From Desulfobulbus elongatus DSM 2908 (GTDB lineage Bacteria > Desulfobacterota > Desulfobulbia > Desulfobulbales > Desulfobulbaceae), in the NCBI RefSeq assembly GCF_000621145.1, contig NZ_JHZB01000004.1, positions 124,001-188,000 of the forward strand: a stretch of 64,000 bases of DNA. Direction: 5' to 3'. Numbering within the stretch: the stretch's first letter is position 1; each line of letters starts with the position of its first letter. This document shows positions 51,736 through 59,915 of the stretch, piece after piece. A model generated the notes under the pieces. It was not told where the DNA came from. It worked only from the letters and a program-made list of their open reading frames with translations, and did no database searches. Both the position numbers and the translations under genes were made by a program.

Positions 51736-51833
51736 TGGCGGAAGTGCATGGGAATCGAACCCACCTGCCGGGCTATTCACCCGGCACACCGGATTTGAAG
51801 TCCGGGAGAGCCACCAGCGCCCTTTCCACTTCC
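51736..51833 (-). tRNA. selC: tRNA-Sec (anticodon TCA)
   Basis: The 98-nt gene folds as a selenocysteine tRNA. It has a long acceptor branch (GGAAGTG with CACTTCC), a long variable arm (G-T-G-C-C-G-G-G-T-G-A-A-T-A-G-C-C-C-G-G-C), anticodon TCA in the loop ACTTCAAAT, the T loop GGTTCGATTCC and an encoded 3' CCA. This tRNA reads in-frame UGA when SelB and a SECIS element are present. selA, selB and selD are not in the window. The 240 bp between it and the 57-residue gene on its 3' side holds nothing recognisable. Confidence 0.95.
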
Positions 51834-51845
51834 CCGTGCCTGCAA

Positions 51846-51874
51846 AATCTACCGGTTGTCGTCCGGAAAAACAA
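51846..51874 (-). promoter_or_regulatory. Candidate tRNA-Sec promoter
   Basis: On the minus strand TTGTTT and TAGATT are 17 nt apart. The -10 box ends 13 nt before the tRNA 5' end, a normal distance for a tRNA promoter. Confidence 0.55.
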
Positions 51875-51953
51875 CTTTTTCTTGTCCTGCGCCCAGAAGG
51901 GGGGCCGGCACGAAATCCAAAAAGAGCCGAAAAAGCAAACGTCCAGATTGTCA

Positions 51954-52307
51954 ATGGAATGTGAACAACTGATACGCCTGATCAAGGACTGGTACCTCCG
52001 GGTCAAGCAGGAAACCATGGCACCGGCCCGGATGATGCAGTTTGTCGATCAACACATCAAAGGGTGTCCGATCTGCAAGGCTGATCTTCTTCTGCCCGAT
52101 GAAGTGGAAAAAATTCGGGAATTCGTTCTGCCGGAATCGAAAATCCCGAAGGCCGTTCGCGCGGCGGATGACAGCTCGACGCCGGAAATTTCCCCGGATG
52201 ACGAGGATGAGTTCGAAGAACGCGACGAGTATGTTGACGACAGCGAGGACGATCTCGACGGCGAAATCGACGAGGATGACGATCTGAGCGACGACGATGT
52301 CATCTGA
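51954..52307 (+). CDS. Small CxxC protein with a highly acidic tail
   Basis: In this 117-residue protein the first 60 residues contain M-E-C-E-Q-L-I-R-L-I-K-D-W-Y and a CPIC pair in K-G-C-P-I-C-K-A-D-L, possibly half of a zinc site together with Cys3. The last 45 residues are almost all Asp, Glu and Ser, a disordered acidic tail that often occurs in nucleic-acid- or chaperone-binding proteins. The family is unknown to me. The open frame extends upstream antisense to tRNA-Sec, which argues for the ATG at 51954, although no clear ribosome-binding site precedes it. The periplasmic binding protein gene starts 43 bp downstream, so the two may be co-transcribed. Confidence 0.65.
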   Translation: MECEQLIRLIKDWYLRVKQETMAPARMMQFVDQHIKGCPICKADLLLPDEVEKIREFVLPESKIPKAVRAADDSSTPEISPDDEDEFEERDEYVDDSEDDLDGEIDEDDDLSDDDVI

Positions 52308-52350
52308 TCGCGGGTTGGTTCCCGTCTTTTCCTTTTCGTGGTGACCGGCC

Positions 52351-53271
52351 ATGGGACAGCGCCGGCCGGAAGGCAGGCCCAACATCGGTGCTCGGCGTAT
52401 TCCGGCCGCCATCGCCGGCTTGCTGCTGGCGGCCCTTTTCCTTGTTCCGGCCGCAGCAGCAGGGGCGGATGTTGCGGCGGGACCAGGGCGGATGTTCGAG
52501 CGTATCGTCTCCCTCGGCCCCTTGCTCACCGAAAATATTTACCTGCTCGGGTCGGGCGATAGCCTGGTGGGCAACACCATCTATTGCCAGCGGCCGCCAG
52601 CGGCCCTCGACAAGGTCAAGGTTGGCTCGGTGCAGGAGTTGAGCATCGAGAAGATCGTCTCCCTGCGTCCCCAGTTGATCCTGGCCAGTAACCTGACGCC
52701 GCCGCCGCAGATCGAAAAGCTGCGCCAGCTGGGCTATCGGGTGGAAGTCTTCCGCCAGCCAGCCTCTTTCGCCGATATTTGCGCTCATTTCCTTCGCCTC
52801 GGGCAGTTGCTGGGCAGAAAGGCAGAGGCCGAGGCGATTGTGGTCCAGGCCAGGGAAAAGGTGGAGGCGGTTCTCCAGGCCGTCGCGGACTTGCCCCGAC
52901 CCAAGGTCTTTCTCCAGGTCGGCGCCCATCCCCTGTTTTCGTCGGTGAAGAGTTCGTTCACCAACGATTTCATCGAACTGGGCGGCGGAATCAATGTGGC
53001 CGGCGAATTGCGTTCCGGGGCGATGAAGATGGAACAGGTCATGGCCCTCAATCCGGATCTGATCATCATCGCGGTCATGGGCACCGAACACGGCGTCGGT
53101 GCCGAGGAACGGCGGCGCTGGCTGGCATATCCCGCCATCGGGGCGGTGCGGGCCGGCCGGGTGCACGTTCTGGACCCTGATCTGGTGTGCAGTCCCTCGC
53201 CGCTCACCTTTGCCGACACCCTCATCACCATCGCCCGCCTGATCCACCCAGGGGCGGCCATCCCGCCCTGA
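52351..53271 (+). CDS. Periplasmic substrate-binding protein of a BtuF/FepB-type ABC importer
   Basis: This 306-residue protein has a signal peptide after a long basic N-terminus (hydrophobic core about 18-38) and a two-lobed class III binding-protein fold joined by a helix. R-I-V-S-L-G-P-L-L-T-E-N-I-Y-L-L-G and V-G-S-V-Q-E-L-S-I-E-K-I are typical of the cobalamin/siderophore group. There is no lipobox cysteine, so it is soluble in the periplasm. Permease and ATPase partners of its own class are not next to it; the downstream genes encode an ECF nickel/cobalt transporter, which normally does not need such a protein. A corrinoid, metal chelate or heme ligand is possible. Confidence 0.85.
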   Translation: MGQRRPEGRPNIGARRIPAAIAGLLLAALFLVPAAAAGADVAAGPGRMFERIVSLGPLLTENIYLLGSGDSLVGNTIYCQRPPAALDKVKVGSVQELSIEKIVSLRPQLILASNLTPPPQIEKLRQLGYRVEVFRQPASFADICAHFLRLGQLLGRKAEAEAIVVQAREKVEAVLQAVADLPRPKVFLQVGAHPLFSSVKSSFTNDFIELGGGINVAGELRSGAMKMEQVMALNPDLIIIAVMGTEHGVGAEERRRWLAYPAIGAVRAGRVHVLDPDLVCSPSPLTFADTLITIARLIHPGAAIPP

Positions 53272-53390
53272 TCCCTTCACCCGCCGCGTGCATCACCCCT
53301 GAGACGGAAACGATTGCGTCCCCGTCGGCTGTCTGCCCGGAAGCGCCTGGAACGTCGAATGTGTCCCCGGCCGCAGGGTCGTTTTTTTGT

Positions 53391-53451
53391 TTGACACACG
53401 GAAAGCGATTCTGTAACACACAGGCGTAATATCGAGCCTTGATTTGTGTTA
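53391..53451 (+). promoter_or_regulatory. Promoter and inverted repeat upstream of the nickel/cobalt transporter
   Basis: TTGACA at 53391 is followed after 17 nt by the weak -10 TAACAC. The arms GTAACACA (53413) and TGTGTTAT (53445) form an inverted repeat (core TAACACA/TGTGTTA) with a 24-nt gap, the first arm covering the -10. From memory, NikR sites in deltaproteobacteria use GTGTTAC and GTAACAC half-sites; here the two halves appear in the opposite order, so NikR control is only a suggestion. No cobalamin riboswitch core is visible in this 247-bp gap. Confidence 0.45.
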
Positions 53452-53518
53452 TCAACCGCCGGCATCCGGTCTTGACCGCAGCCGCAGCCGGCATCTGCGC
53501 AAGAAGGGGGACACGAGC

Positions 53519-54556
53519 ATGCACATGGCCGACGCACTTCTCTCGCCCGCAGTGGGCGGCACCTTCTGGGCCGCCACCGCCGGTACCATCGCCTGGTGCG
53601 CCAAAAAGGTGCAGCAGGACCTCGATGACCGGAAAATTCCGCTGATGGGGGTGCTCGGCGCCTTCATCTTCACCGCCCAGATGATTAATTTCACCATCCC
53701 GGCCACGGGTTCCTCCGGCCACATCGGCGGCGGCCTGCTGCTGGCCATCCTGCTCGGCCCCTACGCGGCCTTTCTGACCATTGCCTCGGTGCTCGTCGTC
53801 CAGGCCCTCTTTTTTGCCGACGGCGGCCTGCTCGCCCTGGGATGCAATATCTTCAACCTCGGCGTCTTTTCCTGCTTCATCGCCTATCCCCTGCTGTACA
53901 AACCCCTTGCCGGCAACGGCACAAGCCGGACGCGCATCGTCATCGCATCCATTGTCGCCGCCATCGTCGGCCTGCAACTCGGCGCCTTGGGGGTGGTGGG
54001 CGAAACCGTTCTTTCCGGCATCGCCGAGTTGCCGCTGCAGGCGTTTCTCTGGGCGATGCTGCCCATTCATCTGGCCATCGGCCTGGTGGAGGGCCTGGTC
54101 ACCGCCGCGGTGGTCACCTTTGTCTGGCAGGCCCGGCCGGAGATCCTCGAGTCTGCCGCCACCACCCGCCCGCTGGGCTCACTGCCCATCGCCAGGGTGC
54201 TGGCCGGTCTTGCCGTGGCGGCGGTCCTCACCGGCGGGGTCTTCTCCTGGTTCGCGTCGAGCTTTCCCGACGGTCTGGAATGGTCGATCGCGCAGGCCAC
54301 GGGCAAGGATGAGCTGGACGAGCCGGCGGAGGGCATTTATGGGCTGCTCGCCGGTTTCCAGGAAAAGACGGCTTTCCTGCCCGACTATGCCTTCCGGACC
54401 GGCGAACAGGCAGCCGCAGCCGAACAAGCGGCTGAGCCCGCCTGGCCGGCCGTGGATTCGGGCACCACGGTCGCAGGGCTGGTCGGCGGCGGTCTCACAC
54501 TCCTGGTGACCATCGGGCTCGGTTTGGTGTTCAGAAAACGCCGCCGGACCGCCTAG
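53519..54556 (+). CDS. ECF nickel/cobalt transporter substrate-binding component, CbiM/NikM fused to PDGLE (N) domain
   Basis: This 345-residue integral membrane protein is a fusion. The mature-type N-terminus M-H-M-A-D-A-L-L-S-P carries the metal-binding Met1-His2 start, and residues 1-215 form the S component with about six or seven helices. After a linker comes a PDGLE motif in S-S-F-P-D-G-L-E-W, typical of the NikN/CbiN-like partner, and a final membrane helix with a basic R-K-R-R-R-T-A end. Fusion of M and N is common for the nickel-type systems, but cobalt use for B12 cannot be excluded. The start is fixed by the conserved MHMAD N-terminus and a GGGGG-rich ribosome-binding site. Confidence 0.9.
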   Translation: MHMADALLSPAVGGTFWAATAGTIAWCAKKVQQDLDDRKIPLMGVLGAFIFTAQMINFTIPATGSSGHIGGGLLLAILLGPYAAFLTIASVLVVQALFFADGGLLALGCNIFNLGVFSCFIAYPLLYKPLAGNGTSRTRIVIASIVAAIVGLQLGALGVVGETVLSGIAELPLQAFLWAMLPIHLAIGLVEGLVTAAVVTFVWQARPEILESAATTRPLGSLPIARVLAGLAVAAVLTGGVFSWFASSFPDGLEWSIAQATGKDELDEPAEGIYGLLAGFQEKTAFLPDYAFRTGEQAAAAEQAAEPAWPAVDSGTTVAGLVGGGLTLLVTIGLGLVFRKRRRTA

Positions 54557-54639
54557 CCGATGGCAGCGGCAACAGGCGGCCGGGGACAGATGGCGGCATC
54601 AGCCGTCGCCCTGCTTTTGGCCCGCAACGATGCGCAAGA

Positions 54640-55464
54640 GTGAGTGGTAACATGGCCGCCGTCGACTCCGCCTTTCTCGATCTCCATCGCCTCGACCACC
54701 TCGCCGGCCGGGATTCGGTGGTGCACCGGCTCGACCCCCGGGTCAAGGTGCTGATCACCCTGACCTTTCTGATCTGCGTGGTTTCCTTCGACAAGTACGC
54801 GATCGCCGGCATGCTGCCCTTTGCCTTCTTCCTGACCCTGGTCCTCGGCCTGGGCGGCATCCCGGCCGGTTTTGTCCTGAAGAAATTGATCCTGGTCGCG
54901 CCCCTGGCCCTCCTGGTCGGCCTGTTCAATCCCGTCTACGACCAGCAGCCCCTGATGCAGCTCGGCACCCTCACGATTGCCGGCGGCTGGCTCTCCCTGT
55001 TGTCCCTGTTGCTCCGCTTCTGCCTGACCGTCGGCGCCGTGCTGGCGCTGATCGCCACCACCGGCTTCAACGCGGTCTGCATGGCCCTGGAACAACTGGG
55101 CATGCCCAGGGTCTTTGCCGTGCAGTTGCTGCTCCTCCACCGCTATCTTTTTGTGCTTGTGGAGGAAGGCCGGCGGATGGACCGGGCCAGGAGGCTCCGT
55201 TCCTTTCAGGGCCGGGGCTTGGAGATGCGGACCTTGGGCCCGCTGCTCGGCAGTTTGCTGCTCCGCACCCTGGATCGCGCCCAGCGCATCCATCTGGCCA
55301 TGCGCTGCCGGGGCTTCGACGGCACCATCCGCACCTGCCGGCCATCGCGCCTGACCGGCCGCGACCTGCTGGTGCTGGCCCTCTGCGGAGGCGCGCTCCT
55401 CGTCCTGCGTGCCGTTGATGGCCCGCTGCTCCTGGGCCGGCTGGTGACCGGTCTGATCGCATGA
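54640..55464 (+). CDS. ECF transporter transmembrane (T) component, CbiQ/NikQ
   Basis: This 274-residue membrane protein has about five or six helices and two cytoplasmic coupling motifs of the A-x-R-x-R-G type: R-R-L-R-S-F-Q-G-R-G and A-M-R-C-R-G-F-D-G. It begins with L-H-R-L-D-H-L-A and V-H-R-L-D-P-R-V-K, typical of CbiQ. It links the metal-binding M component to the ATPase. The start could be the GTG at 54640 or the ATG at 54652. It overlaps the ATPase gene by 4 bp. Confidence 0.9.
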   Translation: MSGNMAAVDSAFLDLHRLDHLAGRDSVVHRLDPRVKVLITLTFLICVVSFDKYAIAGMLPFAFFLTLVLGLGGIPAGFVLKKLILVAPLALLVGLFNPVYDQQPLMQLGTLTIAGGWLSLLSLLLRFCLTVGAVLALIATTGFNAVCMALEQLGMPRVFAVQLLLLHRYLFVLVEEGRRMDRARRLRSFQGRGLEMRTLGPLLGSLLLRTLDRAQRIHLAMRCRGFDGTIRTCRPSRLTGRDLLVLALCGGALLVLRAVDGPLLLGRLVTGLIA

Positions 55465-56222
55465 ATCCGCCTCTCGTCGAGGTCTTGGACCTGACCCACA
55501 CCTACCCGGACGGCACCGAGGCGGTGCGCGGCGTCTCCCTCTGCATCCGTCACGGCGAATCGGTGGCCGTGGTCGGCGCCAACGGGGCCGGCAAGTCGAC
55601 CCTGCTCCTCCACCTTAACGGCTCCCTGATTCCGCAGAACGGCACGGTACGCATCGGCGATTATCCGCTCGCCAAGGCCACCTTGGCCGATATCCGCCGC
55701 ACGGTGGGCATGATTTTCCAGGACCCGGACGACCAGTTGTTCATGCCCACCGTGGCCGAGGATGTCGCCTTCGGCCCGCTCAACCTGGGTCTGCCGCCGG
55801 ACGAGGTCGAGCGGCGGGTGACCGCGGCCCTGCACCGCGTCGGCGCGGCCCATCTCCGGGACCGCCCGCCCTACAAGCTGTCCGGCGGCGAAAAGCGCCT
55901 AGCTGCCATCGCCACCGTGCTGGTCATGGCGCCCGACATCCTGATCATGGACGAGCCCTCGTCCAGTCTCGATCCCCGTGCCCGGCGAACGCTGATCGAA
56001 CTGCTGGCCGGGTTCCACCACACCACAATCATCGCCACCCACGATCTCGATCTGGTGCTCGATCTCTGCACGCGGACCATTGTCCTGCGGGAAGGCCGGA
56101 TCATGGCCGACGGCCCCACCCGCGACATCTTCGCCGACGAGCAACTGCTGGCGGTAAGCCATCTGGAAAAACCGCTGCGCCTGCAAGCCTGCCCGGTGTG
56201 CGGCCGCGACGCGGAGAGTTGA
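55461..56222 (+). CDS. ECF transporter ATPase component, CbiO/NikO
   Basis: This 253-residue ABC ATPase drives nickel or cobalt uptake. Walker A is GANGAGKST, the Q-loop F-Q-D-P-D-D-Q-L-F, signature LSGGE, Walker B ILIMDEPS and switch His in I-I-A-T-H-D. The F-Q-D-P-D-D-Q sequence is typical of ECF ATPases. A C-terminal CPVCG pair is an unusual addition and may bind a metal. The ATG overlaps the T-component stop by 4 bp. It ends 42 bp from the convergent sbcC gene. Confidence 0.93.
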   Translation: MNPPLVEVLDLTHTYPDGTEAVRGVSLCIRHGESVAVVGANGAGKSTLLLHLNGSLIPQNGTVRIGDYPLAKATLADIRRTVGMIFQDPDDQLFMPTVAEDVAFGPLNLGLPPDEVERRVTAALHRVGAAHLRDRPPYKLSGGEKRLAAIATVLVMAPDILIMDEPSSSLDPRARRTLIELLAGFHHTTIIATHDLDLVLDLCTRTIVLREGRIMADGPTRDIFADEQLLAVSHLEKPLRLQACPVCGRDAES

Positions 56223-56264
56223 TCTCTACGGAGAAAAACGAACGCTTCTGATCGGATCGCCCGA

Positions 56265-59200
56265 TCAGGCAAGACGGCTACAGCCCGGCCCGAGCAGGCC
56301 ACTGGTGCCGCCCGGTCCCGGCTGCACCCGGATGCGGACGTCGATACGGTCGCGGAGCTGCGGCACATGGGAGATGATGCCGATCAACTTGCCGTCCTGG
56401 CGGAGCTCGGCCAGGGTCTGGAGGGCGATGTCCAGGCTTTCCTCGTCGAGCGAGCCGAAGCCTTCGTCGAGGAAGAGGGAATCGACCCGGACGGTGTGGC
56501 TGGCCATGGCGGACAGCCCCAGAGCCAGGGCCAGGCTGACCAGGAAACTCTCGCCGCCGGAGAGGTTGCGGGTGGAGCGGATCTCCCCGGCCTGGTAGTT
56601 GTCGATCACCTGCAGGGCCAGGGGTTCCCCGGGGTCGCGGAGGAGCAGGTAGCGGTCGCTCATCCGGCGCAGCTGGCGGTTGGCGTGACTGATCATCACC
56701 TCGAAGGTCAGGCCCTGGGCAAAGACCCGGAACTTTTTGCCGTCGGCCGAGCCGATCAGCAGGTGGAGCAGTTCCCAGCGCTCCAGTTCCTTCTGCTGCG
56801 CGGCCAGGGCCTGCTGCCGGGCCGCGAACTCGTGCCGGTGCCGGTCGTTGGCCGCCAGCCGTTCCCGGCTGGCGCCGATGTGCTGCTGCACGACCTCCAG
56901 TTCGCGACTGAGTTCCGCCTGTTCGGCCAGCACCTCCTCCCGGTTGCGGCCATCCTGGCGCTGCTCCTCTTCCCGCATCAGGGCGGCCTTCTGTTCGGCC
57001 CGCCGGGCGGCGAGTTCGGCCTGCTCCCTGTCCAAATCCTGTTTGCGCGCATCCAGGGTGGCCAGGGTCGCCGGCGGCATCAGGGCAGCCTCGAAATCGT
57101 CCAGACCGGCGAAACCGGTGCCGGGCAGCAGGTCGAGCAGCCGGGCCTGCTGCGCCTGGCTCGCGGGCACCAGGATCGCCAGTTCTTCGGCGATAAGCCG
57201 CGCCTGCTCCTCCAGGCCGTGCACCTGCCTGTCGGACTCGGCCAGGCGGGCGCGGACCGCCCGTTCCTGTGTTTTCGCCTGCTCCACCTCGGCGCGGAGC
57301 CGCTGTTCCTCCACATCCGGATCGCGGTCGTCGTACTGTCCGTGCCGTTCTGCCTGCAACCCGTCGACCTCGCGCGTAAGCTCCGCCAGGTGCGCCGCCT
57401 GCTGCGCCAGGGATTGGTCGATGGCCGTGAGCAGTCGGTCGAGCGTGCCCTGATCCGCCCGCACCCGATTCTGCTGCGCCTTGAGCTGCTCATCGCTCGC
57501 CTGCTGTTCCTTCCAGGTTTGCAGGCGGGCTTCCAGGTGGCGGAGCAGAGCGTCGGCCTGGCCCGGCGACACGCCCTCGATCCCCAGGGGCTGCAATTGA
57601 TGGACAAGAGCGGTGCGGCAGGCCGCCAGCCAGGAGCAATCGTCCCGGACCTGCTGCTCGAGCCGCTGCACCTCGGTGTCGATGGCCGTGGCATCGTGGC
57701 GGGCTGCCTGCGCCTGCTGCTGGAGATCGTGGTGGCGGGCCGTGACCTGTTCCCCCTGGGTGCGGGCCGCGTGCAGCTCATCTTCCACTTGGTCGATCGC
57801 CTGCACCCGCCGGCGCAGCTCCTCCACCTGGTTCGCTCCCTGTGCCCGCAGCCGGATCGCCTCGTCGGCCGAACCGAACAGGGCCAGCAGGGGCGACAGC
57901 CGCGCTGTCCCTTCGTCCTGTTTCTGCCGTGCCCTGGTTAGGGCCAGGTCGGTGTGCTCGATGTCCCTGGCCAGTCCGGCCAGCGTTTCCCGGACCTTGG
58001 CCAAGGTCGCGCCCGCTTCGTCCAGGTCGGCCCGTGCCCGGACGACCGCCTCCTCGTCGTCATCCGGCACTGGCTGTTCCTCGGCCCAGGGATGATGGGT
58101 GGCGCCGCACAGCGGGCAGGGCGCGCCCGGACGCAGGTGTTGGCGCTCCTCCTCGAAGGTCCGGATGCGCGCGCTCAACTGCTGGTTCCGTTCGCACTGC
58201 CGCAGCAGATCTTCCCGGAGCTGCCGCTGTTCTTCCAGCCGGCGGAGTTCGTCCGCGCAGTGTTGCTCCTGCACCCGCAACTCCTGACGCGATCGTTCCA
58301 GGTCGGCGAGTTCCGCCGCAAGGGCCTGCTGCCCGGACAAAAGATCGGCGGCCAACTCCAGTTGGCGCCATCGCTCCATCTCCCGTTCCACCTGTTGCCG
58401 CCAGCCGGACAGGTCCTGTCCGGCCAGGAGCCTGTCCCGCTGTGTCAGCAGGTCCTGCTGCCGTTGCCGCGATTGGGCCAGTTCCTCGGCTGCCTGGTGC
58501 AGTTCCCGCTCCAGACGGGCAGTCCGCTGCTGGGCGTCGACGCGGGCAGCGCATCGGGTCGCGAGGGTCTGCTCCAGAACCGGCAGTTCCTTTTCCCTGG
58601 TGTCCAGTTGCTGCAACTGCTGGCGCAATCCGGCCAACTGCTCCACCAGCAGGCCATCCTGGCCATGGTCGCGGAAGAAAACGGCCAACCGTTCCTGTTC
58701 AGCCGCGATTTTGGTACGTTGTTGTTGCAGATCGCGTTGCTGCCGCAGGGTCTCGTCCCGCTCCCGCTCGCTTTGCTGCCGGGTGGCCCGGTGCTGTGCC
58801 ATGACCTGGCGCTTTTCGTAGAGCCGGAGGTCAAGGGCGCGGACGGCGGTGATCGTCCCGGCTTCCTGCTGTTGGCGCGCCGTCGCTGCCGCCATCGCCT
58901 GTTGGGCCTGATCATGGGCGGTGGCAATCCGGTGTCGCTCCTGCCGCAGCCGGCCCAGATCGACGCGAACGGTGGCCTCCCTGGCGCGCAACACCGCGAG
59001 CCGCTCCTCGCTCTGGCGCCACTGGGTGTGCTCGGCCAGCAGGGTCTGGGCGCGCCGGCCCCGATCGAGCCGGTCCAGGTCCGCCTGGGCTGCTTCCCGG
59101 CGGCGGGCCCAATCCTCCAGCAACCGGTCCGTTTCGGCCAGCTGAGTATGCAGCGAGGCGATGGCCGTCAGCCGGTGCAGGGTCTGGTTCAAGCGGTCCA

Positions 59201-59915
59201 GCCGCTCCCCCAGCGCCGCCGCCGTGGCCTGTCCCGCGCTGATTGCGGCGGTCAGCTCCCGTTCTTCGGCCTCGTCGAGCAGGACGATCCGCCCCATGGC
59301 TTCCCGCAGCAGGGCGGTCTGTTGCCGCTCCGCACCGGTCCGTTCGTGCACGGCCATGGAGATGCGCGAATAGATGCCGGTTCCGGTGATCTGTTCGAGG
59401 AGCGGCGCGCGCTGGTCGGCATCCGCTTCGAGGAAGGCGGCGAAATCGCCCTGGGCCAGGAGGATCGAACGGGTGAATCGGTCGTAGTCCATGCCGGTCA
59501 CCTGCTCCACCAGCCGGCCGACCTCCTTGCTCCTGGTTTCCAGCACCTTGCCGGTGCGGGCGTCGACAATCTCGTGTTTGGGGGCTTGCAGTTCGCCGCT
59601 GGGGCTGCGCCGGGCCCGGTGCTGGGCCCAATGGCAGCGAAAGCGGCCCTGGCCGGTCTCGAATTCGACCTCGGCGAAGCAGTCGCCCGTCCGTCGGGCC
59701 ATGATCTCGTTACTGCCCTTGCTGATGTGGCCGAGGCGCGGGGTGCGGGCGAACAGGGCCAGGCAGATCGCGTCCAGGATGGTCGATTTGCCGGCGCCGG
59801 TGGGGCCGGTGATGGCGAAGATGCCTGCGGCGGCAAACTCGGGCGCGGTGAAGTCGATGGCCCAGGAACCGGCCAGGGAGTTGAGATTGCGCAGACGAAT
59901 GGCCAGGATTCTCAC
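56265..59915 (-). CDS. sbcC: Exonuclease subunit SbcC
   Basis: This 1216-residue SMC-like ATPase, with SbcD, opens hairpins and processes DNA ends. The N-terminal Walker A is GPTGAGKST in an F-A-I-T-G-P context (about 34-42), and the C-terminal LSGGE signature comes before the Walker B F-L-D-E-G-F-G-S-L-D. The long antiparallel coiled coil has a zinc-hook motif CPLCG near residue 600. The start is a GTG that overlaps the sbcD stop (GTGA). The length is longer than E. coli SbcC (1048), mostly in the coiled coil. Confidence 0.96.
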   Translation of the reverse strand: MRILAIRLRNLNSLAGSWAIDFTAPEFAAAGIFAITGPTGAGKSTILDAICLALFARTPRLGHISKGSNEIMARRTGDCFAEVEFETGQGRFRCHWAQHRARRSPSGELQAPKHEIVDARTGKVLETRSKEVGRLVEQVTGMDYDRFTRSILLAQGDFAAFLEADADQRAPLLEQITGTGIYSRISMAVHERTGAERQQTALLREAMGRIVLLDEAEERELTAAISAGQATAAALGERLDRLNQTLHRLTAIASLHTQLAETDRLLEDWARRREAAQADLDRLDRGRRAQTLLAEHTQWRQSEERLAVLRAREATVRVDLGRLRQERHRIATAHDQAQQAMAAATARQQQEAGTITAVRALDLRLYEKRQVMAQHRATRQQSERERDETLRQQRDLQQQRTKIAAEQERLAVFFRDHGQDGLLVEQLAGLRQQLQQLDTREKELPVLEQTLATRCAARVDAQQRTARLERELHQAAEELAQSRQRQQDLLTQRDRLLAGQDLSGWRQQVEREMERWRQLELAADLLSGQQALAAELADLERSRQELRVQEQHCADELRRLEEQRQLREDLLRQCERNQQLSARIRTFEEERQHLRPGAPCPLCGATHHPWAEEQPVPDDDEEAVVRARADLDEAGATLAKVRETLAGLARDIEHTDLALTRARQKQDEGTARLSPLLALFGSADEAIRLRAQGANQVEELRRRVQAIDQVEDELHAARTQGEQVTARHHDLQQQAQAARHDATAIDTEVQRLEQQVRDDCSWLAACRTALVHQLQPLGIEGVSPGQADALLRHLEARLQTWKEQQASDEQLKAQQNRVRADQGTLDRLLTAIDQSLAQQAAHLAELTREVDGLQAERHGQYDDRDPDVEEQRLRAEVEQAKTQERAVRARLAESDRQVHGLEEQARLIAEELAILVPASQAQQARLLDLLPGTGFAGLDDFEAALMPPATLATLDARKQDLDREQAELAARRAEQKAALMREEEQRQDGRNREEVLAEQAELSRELEVVQQHIGASRERLAANDRHRHEFAARQQALAAQQKELERWELLHLLIGSADGKKFRVFAQGLTFEVMISHANRQLRRMSDRYLLLRDPGEPLALQVIDNYQAGEIRSTRNLSGGESFLVSLALALGLSAMASHTVRVDSLFLDEGFGSLDEESLDIALQTLAELRQDGKLIGIISHVPQLRDRIDVRIRVQPGPGGTSGLLGPGCSRLA

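Noticed and set aside
51711-51953. N-terminal extension of the acidic CxxC protein
   Set aside because: It would be read through the antisense strand of tRNA-Sec; the ATG at 51954 begins the part that looks like protein.
53272-53518. Cobalamin riboswitch ahead of the ECF transporter
   Set aside because: No B12-box-like sequence or matching stems could be found; only a protein-operator-like inverted repeat is seen.
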